The notes below the pieces were generated by a model that did no database searches, was not told where the DNA came from, and was given only the letters and a program-made list of their open reading frames with translations. From contig DAOPQC010000002.1 in NCBI GenBank assembly GCA_035358815.1, forward strand, positions 123,206 through 187,205: 64,000 nt of DNA. Direction: 5' to 3'. Shown one piece after another: positions 35,029 through 43,990 of this stretch. The stretch is from Thermoanaerobaculales bacterium. Lineage in GTDB: Bacteria; Acidobacteriota; Thermoanaerobaculia; Thermoanaerobaculales; Sulfomarinibacteraceae. The first letter of the stretch is position 1, and each line of letters starts with the position of its first letter. The translations under genes and the position numbers were made by a program.

Positions 35029-36399
35029 TCACGGCAGCAGGTGCCGTCCGAACGCGAACAGCTCGAGCAGCCCTGCCGCGATGATCCCCGCCAGCCATCG
35101 CCAGCGGGCGGCCCCGGCCGCCACGGGATCCCCCTCGAGCCGGGCCCGGAGCCACGCCACGGCGCAGCCTGCGCCGACAAACGCGACCGGGAGCAGCTGC
35201 ACCCGGTACCGGCTCTTGACGTGGAGCCACAGGAAGATCGCGAGGTTGTAGAGGACGAACAGGAGCAGCACCCGCAGCCACCGGCGGTCGCGGAAGCGCC
35301 ACAGCGCGATCCCGATCGGCGCCAGCGCGAGCACGGCGCCGTAGCTCAGGTAGCTCACGGTGCGCACGGCCCGCGAGATCGCCGGACCGGCCCGCAGATA
35401 ACCGGCCGAGTAGCGCGCGACCGCCGCGCCGCCGGGCAGCTGGTTCGTCAGGTAGCAGTCCTTGTCGAACAGACGGAAGTACTGGCGGTCGAGCTGCGTC
35501 CGAACCAGCCCCGCCCAGGAGTGCGCGGCGAGGTGTCCCCGGATCTTCTCGCGCAGGATCCGGTCGCGCCCGGCGAAGCTGTCCGCGCTCGCCGCGTACT
35601 CCCTGAAGATGCCGGTCACGACGTCGACCTCGAAGTCGGTCCGCGAGCGGTCGTTGAGGCCGACCCACAGGTTGAAGGCGGACGAGTCGGAGATCATCAC
35701 GCGGCCGGTCCGGCGGTGCTGCTCGATCACGGCCGGGGCGACCGTCAGCGCCACCGCCGCCGCGAACGCGAGCGCCCTGAGGAGCGATCGGCCGACCGGC
35801 CGGCGCGCAAAGGCGGCAACCATCAGCACCGGCAGGAACGGGCCGAGCAGGCTCTTGGTGAGCAGCGCGAGGCCTGCCGTAACGCCGGCGACGCCGCACC
35901 ACAGCACCCGCTGGGAGCGGGCGGCGAGCAACCAGAGCAGGGCGACGAACAGGAAGAGGTGGGGGACCTCCGGCCACAGGAAGTGGCAGAAGGCGGCGAG
36001 CGGCGGAAAGCCGAGCGCCAGCGTCGCGGCGACCGCGGCGGCGACCGAAGACCCCGTCAACCGCCGCACGAGGTCCGCGAGCACCACGGCGGTGGCCGCC
36101 AGCAGCAGGGTTTGCACGGCCTGGATCCCGAGCACCCCCGGCCCACTCACCGCCATGATGCCGGCCAGCAGCCGCGGGTAGAGCGGCGGCCACAGCGGAT
36201 CGGGCCACCAGCCCGGATTCCCCGCGAGCAGGGCCTTGGCTGACAGCCAGTAGGTCATCTCGTCGCCCCACAGCGCCTTCGGCACGGGCCGGTAGTACAG
36301 CCACCACAGCGTGCCGTGGACCACCGCCACGGCGGCGGCGAGCGCCACCAGCACGCGCCGGCTGGCCGAGACCGGCCCCGGTCCGTCGTCGACGAGCAT
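35029..36399 (-). CDS. GT39/ArnT-like membrane glycosyltransferase
   Basis: 456 residues, about eleven membrane helices. The first periplasmic loop carries the acidic motif WGDEMTYWLSAKALLAG expected for lipid-phosphosugar-dependent GT-C transferases; later loops contain LTKSLLGPFLP and a long periplasmic segment about 225-300. Donor and acceptor are unknown. First gene of the envelope operon. TATCCT seven bases before the ATG suggests leaderless transcription. Confidence 0.8.
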   Translation of the reverse strand: MLVDDGPGPVSASRRVLVALAAAVAVVHGTLWWLYYRPVPKALWGDEMTYWLSAKALLAGNPGWWPDPLWPPLYPRLLAGIMAVSGPGVLGIQAVQTLLLAATAVVLADLVRRLTGSSVAAAVAATLALGFPPLAAFCHFLWPEVPHLFLFVALLWLLAARSQRVLWCGVAGVTAGLALLTKSLLGPFLPVLMVAAFARRPVGRSLLRALAFAAAVALTVAPAVIEQHRRTGRVMISDSSAFNLWVGLNDRSRTDFEVDVVTGIFREYAASADSFAGRDRILREKIRGHLAAHSWAGLVRTQLDRQYFRLFDKDCYLTNQLPGGAAVARYSAGYLRAGPAISRAVRTVSYLSYGAVLALAPIGIALWRFRDRRWLRVLLLFVLYNLAIFLWLHVKSRYRVQLLPVAFVGAGCAVAWLRARLEGDPVAAGAARWRWLAGIIAAGLLELFAFGRHLLP

Positions 36400-36406
36400 C
36401 GGGCGC

Positions 36407-36412
36407 AGGATA
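36407..36412 (-). promoter_or_regulatory. -10 box for the envelope operon
   Basis: TATCCT on the minus strand, then seven bases, then the ATG at 36399. No Shine-Dalgarno is seen. Confidence 0.45.
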
Positions 36413-36417
36413 CCCCG

Positions 36418-36538
36418 CGGAAAGGGGTTTGGGGATAGGGGTTGGGGGCCAGGGCGGCCCCACCCACCCCCACGATTGCCTCCATTCCCGTTCCCGTCCC
36501 CGTTCCCGTCCCCGTTCCCGTTCCCGTTCCCGAGATGT
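36418..36538. repeat. 3'-type repeat and CCCGTT hexamer array in a divergent region
   Basis: GGGGATAGGGGTTGGGGG (36432-36450) is followed by about nine tandem CCCGTT/CCCGTC hexamers (36485-36535). It lies between divergently transcribed genes, which is unusual for this repeat. Confidence 0.65.
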
Positions 36539-36598
36539 CCACCCGGCGCAGCGAATGAGCTCCACCGCCCGTACCCGACCTCCCGCCCCGTCGCCAGC

Positions 36599-36604
36599 TA
36601 CAAT
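36599..36604 (+). promoter_or_regulatory. -10 box for a leaderless MFS mRNA
   Basis: TACAAT, then seven bases, then the ATG at 36612. No Shine-Dalgarno. Confidence 0.5.
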
Positions 36605-36611
36605 CCGCGCG

Positions 36612-37814
36612 ATGGTTCCCGCGGACGACCTCGCCGACCGGCGCTGGCTCGTGCTGGCCTCCGCCGTGGTCAGCTTCTTCGCGGTCGGGGCCACCTTCTT
36701 CGCGGTGCCGCCGTTGGTCCCCCAGCTGGTCGATGGCTTCGGGCTCGACCACCTGCTGATCGGCATCCTCATGGGGTCGATCGCGGTGCCGGCGGTCGGG
36801 CTCGCGATCCCGCTCGGCTCGGCGGTCGACCGCTGGCCGGCCCGGGCGACCGCCAACGCCGGCCTGCTCCTGATGGCGGCCGGCGGGACGACGTTCGCCC
36901 TCGCCTCCGGCTTCCCCGCGCTGCTGGCCGGCCGACTGGTGTTCGGCGCCGGCGGGCTGCTGCTCAACCTGCTCCTCGCGCGGCTGGTGACCACGGCCTT
37001 CGCCGGCCGCGAGCTCTCGCTCGCCATGGGCGTCTTCAACTCGGTCTACCCGGCGAGCATGATCGTCATGTTCACGCTCCACCCGATGCTGCTGCGGATC
37101 GCCGGCTGGCGCGGTGAGCTGCTCGCGCTCGCAGCTCTGGCGGTGGTCGCGCTGCCCCTCAGCAACCTCGCCCTCCCGGCGAGCCGCCGCGCCGGCCGGA
37201 CCCCGGTTCCGGGCCACCGCTCCCGCGGCCGACTCACGCCCGCGCTGGTGGGGCTTGCAGCGGCCTGGGCGCTCTTCTTCGGGGTCTACGCCGCCGTCTT
37301 CACCTTCGCTCCCGAGTGGGCCGGCGGCGACGCAGGCGCGCTGCGGACGGTCGCGCTGATCGCCTGGGCAGCCCTCGTCCTGGCGCCGCTGGTCGGGGCC
37401 GCCATCGATCGCGTGGGCCGCCCGGCGCGCTGGCTGGCGGCCGCCCTGGCGCTGCTCGCCCTGGTGCTGGCGGCGATGGCCCTCGGCGTGATCGACCCGG
37501 CCGCCGCGATGATCGTGGTCGGCGCTGCCACGGCCGCCGCGCTCACCGCGACCTACTCGCTGCCGGCCCGGCTCGCTCCAGCGGCAAACCTCGGCTTCGC
37601 GTTCGGCGTCATCACCGCCTGCTCCAACCTGGCGACCCTGGCCGGGCCGGCGGCCACCGGAGCGATCCGCGACTCCGGTGCCTCGTGGCGGACGCCATGG
37701 GCAACGCTCGCCGTCGCCGCCCTCGCCGGGGCGGTGATCGCGGCCTGGATCCGGGAGCCACGCCCCGCCGCGCCGCTGCCGCCCGGAGGTGAAAGGTCTG
37801 GGATCAGCGGTTAA
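36612..37814 (+). CDS. major facilitator superfamily transporter
   Basis: 400 residues with about twelve membrane helices. The loop 2-3 motif is GSAVDRWPARATAN and the second half has the matching GAAIDRVGRPAR, as in drug/H+ or sugar-type MFS proteins. Substrate unknown. The start at 36612 is set by the -10 box. The C-terminal residues GERSGISG and TAA stop run into the 3'-end repeat. Confidence 0.85.
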   Translation: MVPADDLADRRWLVLASAVVSFFAVGATFFAVPPLVPQLVDGFGLDHLLIGILMGSIAVPAVGLAIPLGSAVDRWPARATANAGLLLMAAGGTTFALASGFPALLAGRLVFGAGGLLLNLLLARLVTTAFAGRELSLAMGVFNSVYPASMIVMFTLHPMLLRIAGWRGELLALAALAVVALPLSNLALPASRRAGRTPVPGHRSRGRLTPALVGLAAAWALFFGVYAAVFTFAPEWAGGDAGALRTVALIAWAALVLAPLVGAAIDRVGRPARWLAAALALLALVLAAMALGVIDPAAAMIVVGAATAAALTATYSLPARLAPAANLGFAFGVITACSNLATLAGPAATGAIRDSGASWRTPWATLAVAALAGAVIAAWIREPRPAAPLPPGGERSGISG

Positions 37815-38010
37815 GGATCAGGGGTCAGCGGTCAGGGGTTGGGGGTTGGGGGTTGCGGGGCAGGGCCCGCGCCCGCTTCCGCGCCCGCTTCCGTGCCCGG
37901 CCACGTCGTCGAATCCACGATCGCGCAGCCGCTCGGAAGCGGAACCGGAAGCGAATGGGGAAGCGGGAGTGGTGGGTCCCTATCCCCCAGATCCCAGATC
38001 CTCGTCAAGG
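37800..38010. repeat. 3'-end repeats and hexamers between convergent genes
   Basis: GGATCAGGGGTCAGCGG-type units follow the MFS stop and the opposite-strand unit TATCCCCCAGATCCCAGATC (37981-38000) leads into the next gene's stop. Between them are CGCTTCCGCGCC hexamers (37870-37895) and a G-rich counterpart. Confidence 0.65.
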
Positions 38011-39630
38011 CACCACGGCACTCCACGCGCCGGTGTCCCCGGACTCGAACCCGTCGGCAAAGACCGCGATTCCCTCGCACTCGTCGGGGATGCCGTTGCC
38101 GTTGCCGTCGAGCGAGGTACCGCTCGACAGGTCGATGGCATCGCCGATGCCGTTCCCGTTGCAGTCGTAGTCGCCGATCCGCAGGTAGTAGACGTCCTGC
38201 TCCCCGTTGAAGGTGGCGGCGTAGGCGACGTGGGCGCCGACCAGGTCCGACTCCATGTCGTAGTAGTCGCCGAGCTTGTCCTGGTTGGGCCAGCCGAGGT
38301 GGGGGTCGAAGGCCGGCGACAGCGGCTCGTTGGCCGACCAGGTCAGGCCGGCGTCGACCGAGAAGGCGTAGTGAAGCTGCGAGTCGTAGCCGCCGGGGTC
38401 GTTGCGGGTGTCGGCCCAGATCACGTCGATGCGCCCGTTCGGCGCCACCGCCATCGTCCCGAACCACTGCCAGGCGTTGCTGCCGATAGGATCGTCGTTG
38501 ACGCGGACCGGCGCCGACCAGGTGGCGCCGCCGTCGGTCGAGCGGACGAAGTGGACGTCGAGGGGGTCGGCGCCGGGAGGGTCCACCGAGGCGAGCACGT
38601 AGACGTTGCCCCGGGCCGGGCCGCTCGAGTGGTCGGCCGCGATCCACACCTGTCCGAGCAGCCCGCCGGGGTTGGGGCCGCCACCGTACAGGAGCGCGCC
38701 CCCGAGGGCGACCGGAGCGCTGCCGTCGAAGGTCATGGGCAGGCCCGGATCGGCGACCGTGGTCGAGGTGGCGACGGCGAAGGCGTCGTCGACGCCGTAG
38801 CTCGTCGTGCCCGCGACGTAGACCTCGCCGTCCGGCCCGACGGCGGTCACGCCCCAGTACGGGAAGCTCGGGATCTGGACCGGGTACTCGAAGGTCTGGG
38901 CGCCGTCGACCGACCGGTTGAACCAGTCGTCGCCGCAGCAGCCGGCGTAGTCCCAGGCGGCGTAGATGTTGCCGTCGCCGATGCCGCCGGTGCGGTCCAC
39001 CGCCATCCACGCCTTGTCGCCGCCGTACGCGTAGACCGGCGGGCTCCAGCTCGAGCCGGCCGTGCTCGAGGTGAAGACGTCGCACCAGTAGTTGGCGTCC
39101 ACACTGAGGCTGTTGTAGTGGAAGGTCCCGTCCGCCGCCGCGGCCAGCACCGGGTCGGAGCGGAACACGCCGGGGTCGAGCACTCCCGGGAAGGTCCAGG
39201 TCCGCCCGCCGTCGCTGGAGTAGCCGACGCCGGCCTGCCGGAAGTTGCTGGCGACGGTGTCGAACTGGCGCCAGCCGATGGCCATCCGGTTGGGCCAGGT
39301 CGGGTCGACTGCGATCGACGGCTCGTTGGCGGCGTCGCCGACGATGTTGTTGCCCGCGCCGTCAACATTGACCTGGATGCTCAGGTACGGACCCACCGCC
39401 CGGCGGCCGGCCGGGCTGACCCGCCGCGCCTCCTTCGCGACCGGGACGAAGGGGTCGTCGAGCTGCTCCAGGGGGAGGCGCTCTCCGGCCTGAGTGGCGG
39501 CGATCGGGCTCGCCGGGGCCGGTCGCTCGTCACGGCCGGCCGCCGCCACCGCGGTCGCCGCAGCGAGAGCGAGTGTCAGCATCTGACCCATCGACACCAG
39601 ACCCCGCCCGCGCCGGCGCAGCTCGATCAT
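38005..39630 (-). CDS. secreted BNR/sialidase-like propeller protein with GFESGD tail
   Basis: 541 residues. A late signal peptide (about 14-33) is followed by a six-bladed propeller with BNR-type Asp-box motifs (SSDGGRTWTF, SVDGAQTFEY, STDGGATWSA, SVDAGLTWSA). A calcium-binding dockerin-like segment (DYDCNGNGIGDAIDL, DGNGNGIPDECE) precedes the tail FADGFESGDTGAWSAVVP. Catalytic sialidase residues are not evident, so a binding role is possible. GGGAGGGC precedes the ATG. Confidence 0.8.
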   Translation of the reverse strand: MIELRRRGRGLVSMGQMLTLALAAATAVAAAGRDERPAPASPIAATQAGERLPLEQLDDPFVPVAKEARRVSPAGRRAVGPYLSIQVNVDGAGNNIVGDAANEPSIAVDPTWPNRMAIGWRQFDTVASNFRQAGVGYSSDGGRTWTFPGVLDPGVFRSDPVLAAAADGTFHYNSLSVDANYWCDVFTSSTAGSSWSPPVYAYGGDKAWMAVDRTGGIGDGNIYAAWDYAGCCGDDWFNRSVDGAQTFEYPVQIPSFPYWGVTAVGPDGEVYVAGTTSYGVDDAFAVATSTTVADPGLPMTFDGSAPVALGGALLYGGGPNPGGLLGQVWIAADHSSGPARGNVYVLASVDPPGADPLDVHFVRSTDGGATWSAPVRVNDDPIGSNAWQWFGTMAVAPNGRIDVIWADTRNDPGGYDSQLHYAFSVDAGLTWSANEPLSPAFDPHLGWPNQDKLGDYYDMESDLVGAHVAYAATFNGEQDVYYLRIGDYDCNGNGIGDAIDLSSGTSLDGNGNGIPDECEGIAVFADGFESGDTGAWSAVVP

Positions 39631-39654
39631 CCCGAAGCCCTCCCGGCGTGATTG

Positions 39655-39712
39655 TACCGGTTTCGGGAACGGGGACGAGAACGGGGACGGGAACGGGAGC
39701 AGGGAAGCGGGC
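39655..39712. repeat. G-rich CGGGAA hexamer tract
   Basis: Tandem GGGAACGGGGAC hexamers between the propeller gene start and the pgi stop; the reverse complement of the CCCGTT arrays. Confidence 0.6.
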
Positions 39713-39736
39713 GGGCCCCGGAGGGACCGCGGCAGC

Positions 39737-41434
39737 TCAGCGCCCCGCCTTCTCGGCGAAGGCCCGCAGCAGCCCCGCGGTGGACGAGTCGTGGCGGGAC
39801 AGGTCGACGTCCTCGCCCGCCAGCAGCCGCCGCTCCTCGTCGAGGACCTGCGCCGCCAGCGCCTTGCCGAGCTCGACCCCCCACTGGTCGAAGCTGTTGA
39901 TCCGCCAGATCACGCCCTGGGTGAAGATCTTGTGCTCGTAGGCGGCGATCAGCATGCCGAGCGTCCGCGGCGTCAGCTCGTCGAGCAGGATCGTGTTGCT
40001 GGGCCGGTTGCCCTCGAAGACCAGGTGGGGCAGCAGCGCCGCAGCCTCGTCCCCGGCGACACCGCGCCGCGCGAGCCCGGCCCGCGCCTCCGCGGCCGTC
40101 CTGCCAACCATCAGCGCCTCGGCCTGCGCGATCATGTTCGCGATCAGCTTCTGGTGGTGGTCGCCGATCGGGTTGTGCGAGCGCGCGCAGCCGATGAAGT
40201 CGCACGGCACCAGCCGGGTTCCCTGGTGGATCAGCTGGAAGAACGCGTGCTGGCCATTGGTGCCGGGCTCGCCCCAGACGATCGGGCCGGTCTGGTAGTC
40301 GACCCGGCTCCCGTCACGGTCGACCGCCTTGCCGTTCGACTCCATGTCGGCCTGCTGCAGGTAGGAAGGCAGGAGGGCCAGGTACTCGTCGTAGGGCAGG
40401 ACCGCATGGCTGGCTGCGCCGAAGAAGTTGCCGTACCAGACGCCGAGCAGCCCCATCAGGACCGGGATGTTGCGATCGAGAGGGGCCTCGAGGAAGTGGT
40501 GGTCCATCGCGTGGCCACCCTCGAGCAGCTGCTCGAACCGGTCGAAGCCGACCGCGATCGCCACCGGCAGCCCGATCGCCGACCAGCTCGAGTAGCGGCC
40601 GCCGACCCAGTCCCAGAGCTCGAACATGCTGCCGGGGTCGATGCCGAACGCCGCCACCGCCTCCCGGTCGGCCGACAGCGCGGCAAAGTGGCGCGCCACC
40701 GCCGCGGCGTCCCCCATCGCGTCGAGCAGCCACTGCCTGGCGGTGCCTGCGTTGGTCATCGTCTCCTGGGTGGTGAAGGTCTTGGAGGCCACGATGAAGA
40801 GCGTCTCGGCCGGGTCGAGGCCGCGCACCGTCTCCACGAAGTCGGTCGCGTCGACGTTGGAGAGGAAGCGGACCGCCGGCCCGTCGTGGAACGGGCGCAG
40901 CGCCTGGGTGATCATCTCGGGTCCGAGGTGCGAGCCGCCGATGCCGATGTGGACGACGGTCCGAATGGGCAGGCCGGTCGCGCCCTTCCACGAGCCGTCG
41001 CGAACCGCCTCGCTGAACCGCCGCATCCGCTCGAGGACCCCGTTCACCGCCGGCATCACGTCGCGGCCATCGACCATGACCGGGCGGTTTGACCGGTTGC
41101 GCAGCGCAACGTGGAGCGCCGCGCGCCGCTCCGTCCAGTTGACCAGCCGGCCGCTCACCATGGCCGCGGCAGCCTCCCTCACGCCCGAGGCCTCGGCGAG
41201 GGCGAGCAGCAGGCGGAGCGTGTCCTCGGTGACCCGGTTCTTCGAGTAGTCGAACAGCAGCCCGTCGAGGACGACCGAAAAGCGCTGGCAGCGGGCCGGG
41301 TCCTGCGCGAACGCCTCCCGCATCTCGAGCCGGCGGGCCTGCTCCCAGTGCTCGGCGAGCGCGCGCCACGGCGGGGTCTGGGTCAGCGGGGTGCCGGCCC
41401 GGACGAGACGGTCGATCTCGCTGTCGAACACCAT
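39737..41434 (-). CDS. pgi: glucose-6-phosphate isomerase
   Basis: 565 residues, matching the long (E. coli/eukaryote-type) Pgi. Phosphate- and sugar-binding motifs are [27 protein letters not shown], the catalytic Glu in [18 protein letters not shown] and Lys in [20 protein letters not shown]. It interconverts glucose-6-P and fructose-6-P. I chose the ATG at 41434 (GGAGT six bases upstream) over 41458; a TATCCT box at 41471-41476 serves as its -10. Confidence 0.95.
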   Translation of the reverse strand: MVFDSEIDRLVRAGTPLTQTPPWRALAEHWEQARRLEMREAFAQDPARCQRFSVVLDGLLFDYSKNRVTEDTLRLLLALAEASGVREAAAAMVSGRLVNWTERRAALHVALRNRSNRPVMVDGRDVMPAVNGVLERMRRFSEAVRDGSWKGATGLPIRTVVHIGIGGSHLGPEMITQALRPFHDGPAVRFLSNVDATDFVETVRGLDPAETLFIVASKTFTTQETMTNAGTARQWLLDAMGDAAAVARHFAALSADREAVAAFGIDPGSMFELWDWVGGRYSSWSAIGLPVAIAVGFDRFEQLLEGGHAMDHHFLEAPLDRNIPVLMGLLGVWYGNFFGAASHAVLPYDEYLALLPSYLQQADMESNGKAVDRDGSRVDYQTGPIVWGEPGTNGQHAFFQLIHQGTRLVPCDFIGCARSHNPIGDHHQKLIANMIAQAEALMVGRTAAEARAGLARRGVAGDEAAALLPHLVFEGNRPSNTILLDELTPRTLGMLIAAYEHKIFTQGVIWRINSFDQWGVELGKALAAQVLDEERRLLAGEDVDLSRHDSSTAGLLRAFAEKAGR

Positions 41435-41485
41435 CGTCGACTCCGATCGCCGGTGCATTCGGTCCGGGCAAGGATAGCAGGCGGA

Positions 41486-42919
41486 TCAGTCGGAGTCGGA
41501 CTCCGAGGCCGCCCAAGCCAGCGACCGCGCCGGGTCGTCCTGATGGAGCTCGCGCAGCCGGTCGGCGGGCGTCAAGCCGCGCCCGGTGAGCTCGTCGACG
41601 AAACGGCGCGCGCAGCCGAGGCACTCGGCGCTCAACCACCCGTCGGGCATCCGCTCGGCCCCGCGAAGCGCGCCGTGCCAGGTCGCAGCCGCGAGCTCAC
41701 CCAGCTCGGGATCGGCCACCCCCAGCCGCGCGGCGCGCCGCCACAGCTCGGGCAGCCGGCCGCGGTGGGGAGCCATCCGCTCGATGACCGCGCGGCGGGC
41801 GTCGGCGTCGTAGAGCGCCGCGCTCGTCAGCACGACCTGGGCGGCGCGCCAGCAGTCGGGAAGCTGCTCGCCGGCGCGCAGCTCGAGATAGCCACGCGGC
41901 CGCACCTCGAGGAACAGGGTCGTCAGGTGGTAGTCGAGGTCGGCCCGGGTCGGCCAGCCATGGGCCTCGTGGCCCTCGTCGAGCCACCTGCCGAAGCTGA
42001 AACCAGGGCTCCCGGGGTCCCAGCGTCCGTCCCGACCGCGGAACAGCATCACGTCGGCGGCCAGAGCAGCCGCGGCCCACTGCTCGCGCGGATCGTCGGC
42101 GCTGCCGTCGACCAGCGCGGCCGGGAAGCCGCTCCGTGAGGGGTCGAGCTCCTGCCAGGCGCGGGCCCGGGAGGAAACCCAGCCGTCGCCCGGCGAGCAC
42201 GCGAAGCTCGCGGTGATCAGCGGGCTGAGCAGGTTGGCCGCCAGCCAGCGCTCCTGCCACACCCCTTCCGGCCCGAGGTCGAGGTTGATCTGCAGGCTCG
42301 CGGTGTGGCGCATCATGATCCGGCCCGCGGTGCCCCGGCGATCGTAGTACGCCGCCTGCGCCGTGTAGCGGCCGAAGGGAAGCTGCTGCGGTACGGTGTC
42401 GACGCCGTGCCAGATGTCGAGTCCGGCCGCCGCGAGGACCACGCCGTGCGAGGCGAAGGCGCGGCGCAGCATCCCCAGCACCAGCCGGCCGTCGTCGAGG
42501 GCGGCGCGGGCCGACGGGTGGACCCGCGTCGAGTGCTCGATCTGGCCGCCGGGCTCGAAGGTCAGCCGGCCACCCTCGCGGAGCGGATACTCCCACGGTC
42601 CCACCGGCCCGCCCTGGCGGCCACCCAGGTCCGGGCTCGAGCACGCCAGGTCGTCGACGATCTCGAGGACCCCGCCGCGCGCGCCGCCGCGCAGCGGAAG
42701 ACGCCCCGACGGCCGCCCATCACGGTCGCGGCGGATCGGGAAGATCTCCGGCTCCAGGCCGATTTGGTCGGGGTGCGGGCCGTCGCCGCGCTCCGGAAAC
42801 GCGATCAACCCGGCCCGGGCGAGTGCCTCGTCGCGGGAGAGAGCCTGGCGTCGGTCGTCGGTCGACAACGGGTGTGGGAAACCTCCAGCTTCCAGTACGG
42901 CAACAGCCGGGGCGCCCAT
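41486..42919 (-). CDS. glutamate-cysteine ligase, GCS2/EgtA type
   Basis: 477 residues. Motifs of the plant/alphaproteobacterial GCS2 family are visible: IGLEPEIFPI, FEPGGQIEHST, RYTAQAAYYDRRGTAGR and RHTASLQINLDLG, and WPTRADLDYHLTTLFLEVRPRGYLELR. It should form gamma-glutamylcysteine for glutathione or an ergothioneine-type pathway; no gshB or egt gene is adjacent. Start ATG at 42919 after AAAGAGA. Confidence 0.85.
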   Translation of the reverse strand: MGAPAVAVLEAGGFPHPLSTDDRRQALSRDEALARAGLIAFPERGDGPHPDQIGLEPEIFPIRRDRDGRPSGRLPLRGGARGGVLEIVDDLACSSPDLGGRQGGPVGPWEYPLREGGRLTFEPGGQIEHSTRVHPSARAALDDGRLVLGMLRRAFASHGVVLAAAGLDIWHGVDTVPQQLPFGRYTAQAAYYDRRGTAGRIMMRHTASLQINLDLGPEGVWQERWLAANLLSPLITASFACSPGDGWVSSRARAWQELDPSRSGFPAALVDGSADDPREQWAAAALAADVMLFRGRDGRWDPGSPGFSFGRWLDEGHEAHGWPTRADLDYHLTTLFLEVRPRGYLELRAGEQLPDCWRAAQVVLTSAALYDADARRAVIERMAPHRGRLPELWRRAARLGVADPELGELAAATWHGALRGAERMPDGWLSAECLGCARRFVDELTGRGLTPADRLRELHQDDPARSLAWAASESDSD

Positions 42920-43118
42920 TCTCTTTCACTGCGCTGAGTCTGTCGACATCGCGAGCGGCAACCAAGGCAGAGGGGCGACCTTCTCAAGCCGGCGAATGCC
43001 TCGCGGCGGACTGTTGCAGAGCCCGCAGAGAGCCACGGACTCTCGCGCGCCGCGCCACACCGAAAGCCCGCGTTCTTGCGTCCGGGTGGCCGATCAACGG
43101 ACCCGCCATGACCATCAA

Positions 43119-43203
43119 TAGGAGTTCGTACTGAAGTGGCCGTAATCCCCGACGGTCCGGTCCACCACAAACGACCGGACGGCCGATGCGGTACGAACTC
43201 CTA
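43119..43203. repeat. 85-base palindromic element with perfect arms, supplies a TAG stop
   Basis: Perfect 13-base terminal inverted repeats TAGGAGTTCGTAC (43119-43131) and GTACGAACTCCTA (43191-43203), with an inner GGTCCGGT/ACCGGAC stem. On the minus strand its last three bases are the TAG stop of the PilZ gene. A diverged copy is at 24432-24514. Bases 42920-43118 hold nothing else I recognise. Confidence 0.85.
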
Positions 43204-43626
43204 GACGACCTCGGACGCGCGGAAGCTCGATTCGTCCTCGTCGCTGACGGCGCTCACCGTCGCGACCACCCGGGCGCAGCTCTCGAGGTCGCCGCCGAGC
43301 TGGCGCAGGATCGACTCGAGAGCGGCGCGCGCAGCCTCGTCCACCTCGAGGAATTCGAGGCCCGAGCGGTAGACCAGCCCGCGATTGCCGTTGACCCCGT
43401 TGATGAACTGTGCGCGGCTGCGCTGGACGCGGACCCGGAGCTTGACGTCGCCGTTGTCGCCCGGCAGCCAGAGGTCGCAGGCGCCCGCCGGAGGCACCGC
43501 GGAGCTCGACTCGACCATCATCCCGTGACCAGACACGTCGACGATCTTGACCGGGATCGACGACTTGATCCGGGCGTAGATCTCCTGATCTGCCTGGAAC
43601 CGTGGGCTGCGGCGTCGTTCGCGCAT
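43201..43626 (-). CDS. single-domain PilZ protein
   Basis: 141 residues. The c-di-GMP motifs are present: RERRRSPRF (RxxxR) near the N-terminus and DVSGHGMMVE (D/NxSxxG). The C-terminal ~40 residues are acidic and helical. ATG at 43626 has GGAGG nine bases upstream. It is probably a c-di-GMP effector; its partner is unknown. Its stop codon is the end of a palindromic repeat. Confidence 0.85.
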   Translation of the reverse strand: MRERRRSPRFQADQEIYARIKSSIPVKIVDVSGHGMMVESSSAVPPAGACDLWLPGDNGDVKLRVRVQRSRAQFINGVNGNRGLVYRSGLEFLEVDEAARAALESILRQLGGDLESCARVVATVSAVSDEDESSFRASEVV

Positions 43627-43759
43627 GCTGGCTGCCTCCACCCAGCGAGCAAAGCAATCCGGATGCCAGAGGCAAGCGTCGTGCCGGGAGCCGACCTCGG
43701 CTGCGGGCTGTTCGAGGCTGGGACGGCCTGTCCCAGCGCGGTGCAGCACCCGCCCTCCC

Positions 43760-43990
43760 GGCCAGGGGTAGGATCTCGGACTTGGGGATAGCCCCCGCCC
43801 GCTCGTGTCACGGCGTCGTCCGCAGGACGAAGCCGGATTCGCGCCCGTGGCCGTCTCCGTGCCCGATTCCGATGGCAGCCTGGAAGGCTACCCCACAAGA
43901 AATCCGCCCCGGTCGCCCGGGGCGGTCTCGGTTGAGCACTTTGCGGGTGGGTGGGGCCCTATCCCCCAGATCCCAGATCCTGGATCCTCC
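43760..43990. repeat. repeat cluster: 3'-end repeats (inverted pair), type C and hexamers
   Basis: GTAGGATCTCGGACTTGGGG (43768-43787) and the inverted TATCCCCCAGATCCCAGATC (43960-43979) flank type C copy 2 (43797-43850). The second unit runs directly into the stop of the serine protease gene. Confidence 0.7.
43797..43850 (+). repeat. dispersed repeat type C, copy 2
   Basis: CCGCTCGTGTCACGGCG and AGGACGAAGCCGGATTCG match copy 1 at 23854-23910 with few changes. Confidence 0.6.

Noticed and set aside
33602..37039. A 1145-codon minus-strand open frame spanning the sulfatase-like gene and the glycosyltransferase gene
   Set aside because: Only the 3' 462 codons (from 34990) are gene-like. The rest is an out-of-frame shadow of the glycosyltransferase and repeat DNA in a G+C-rich genome.
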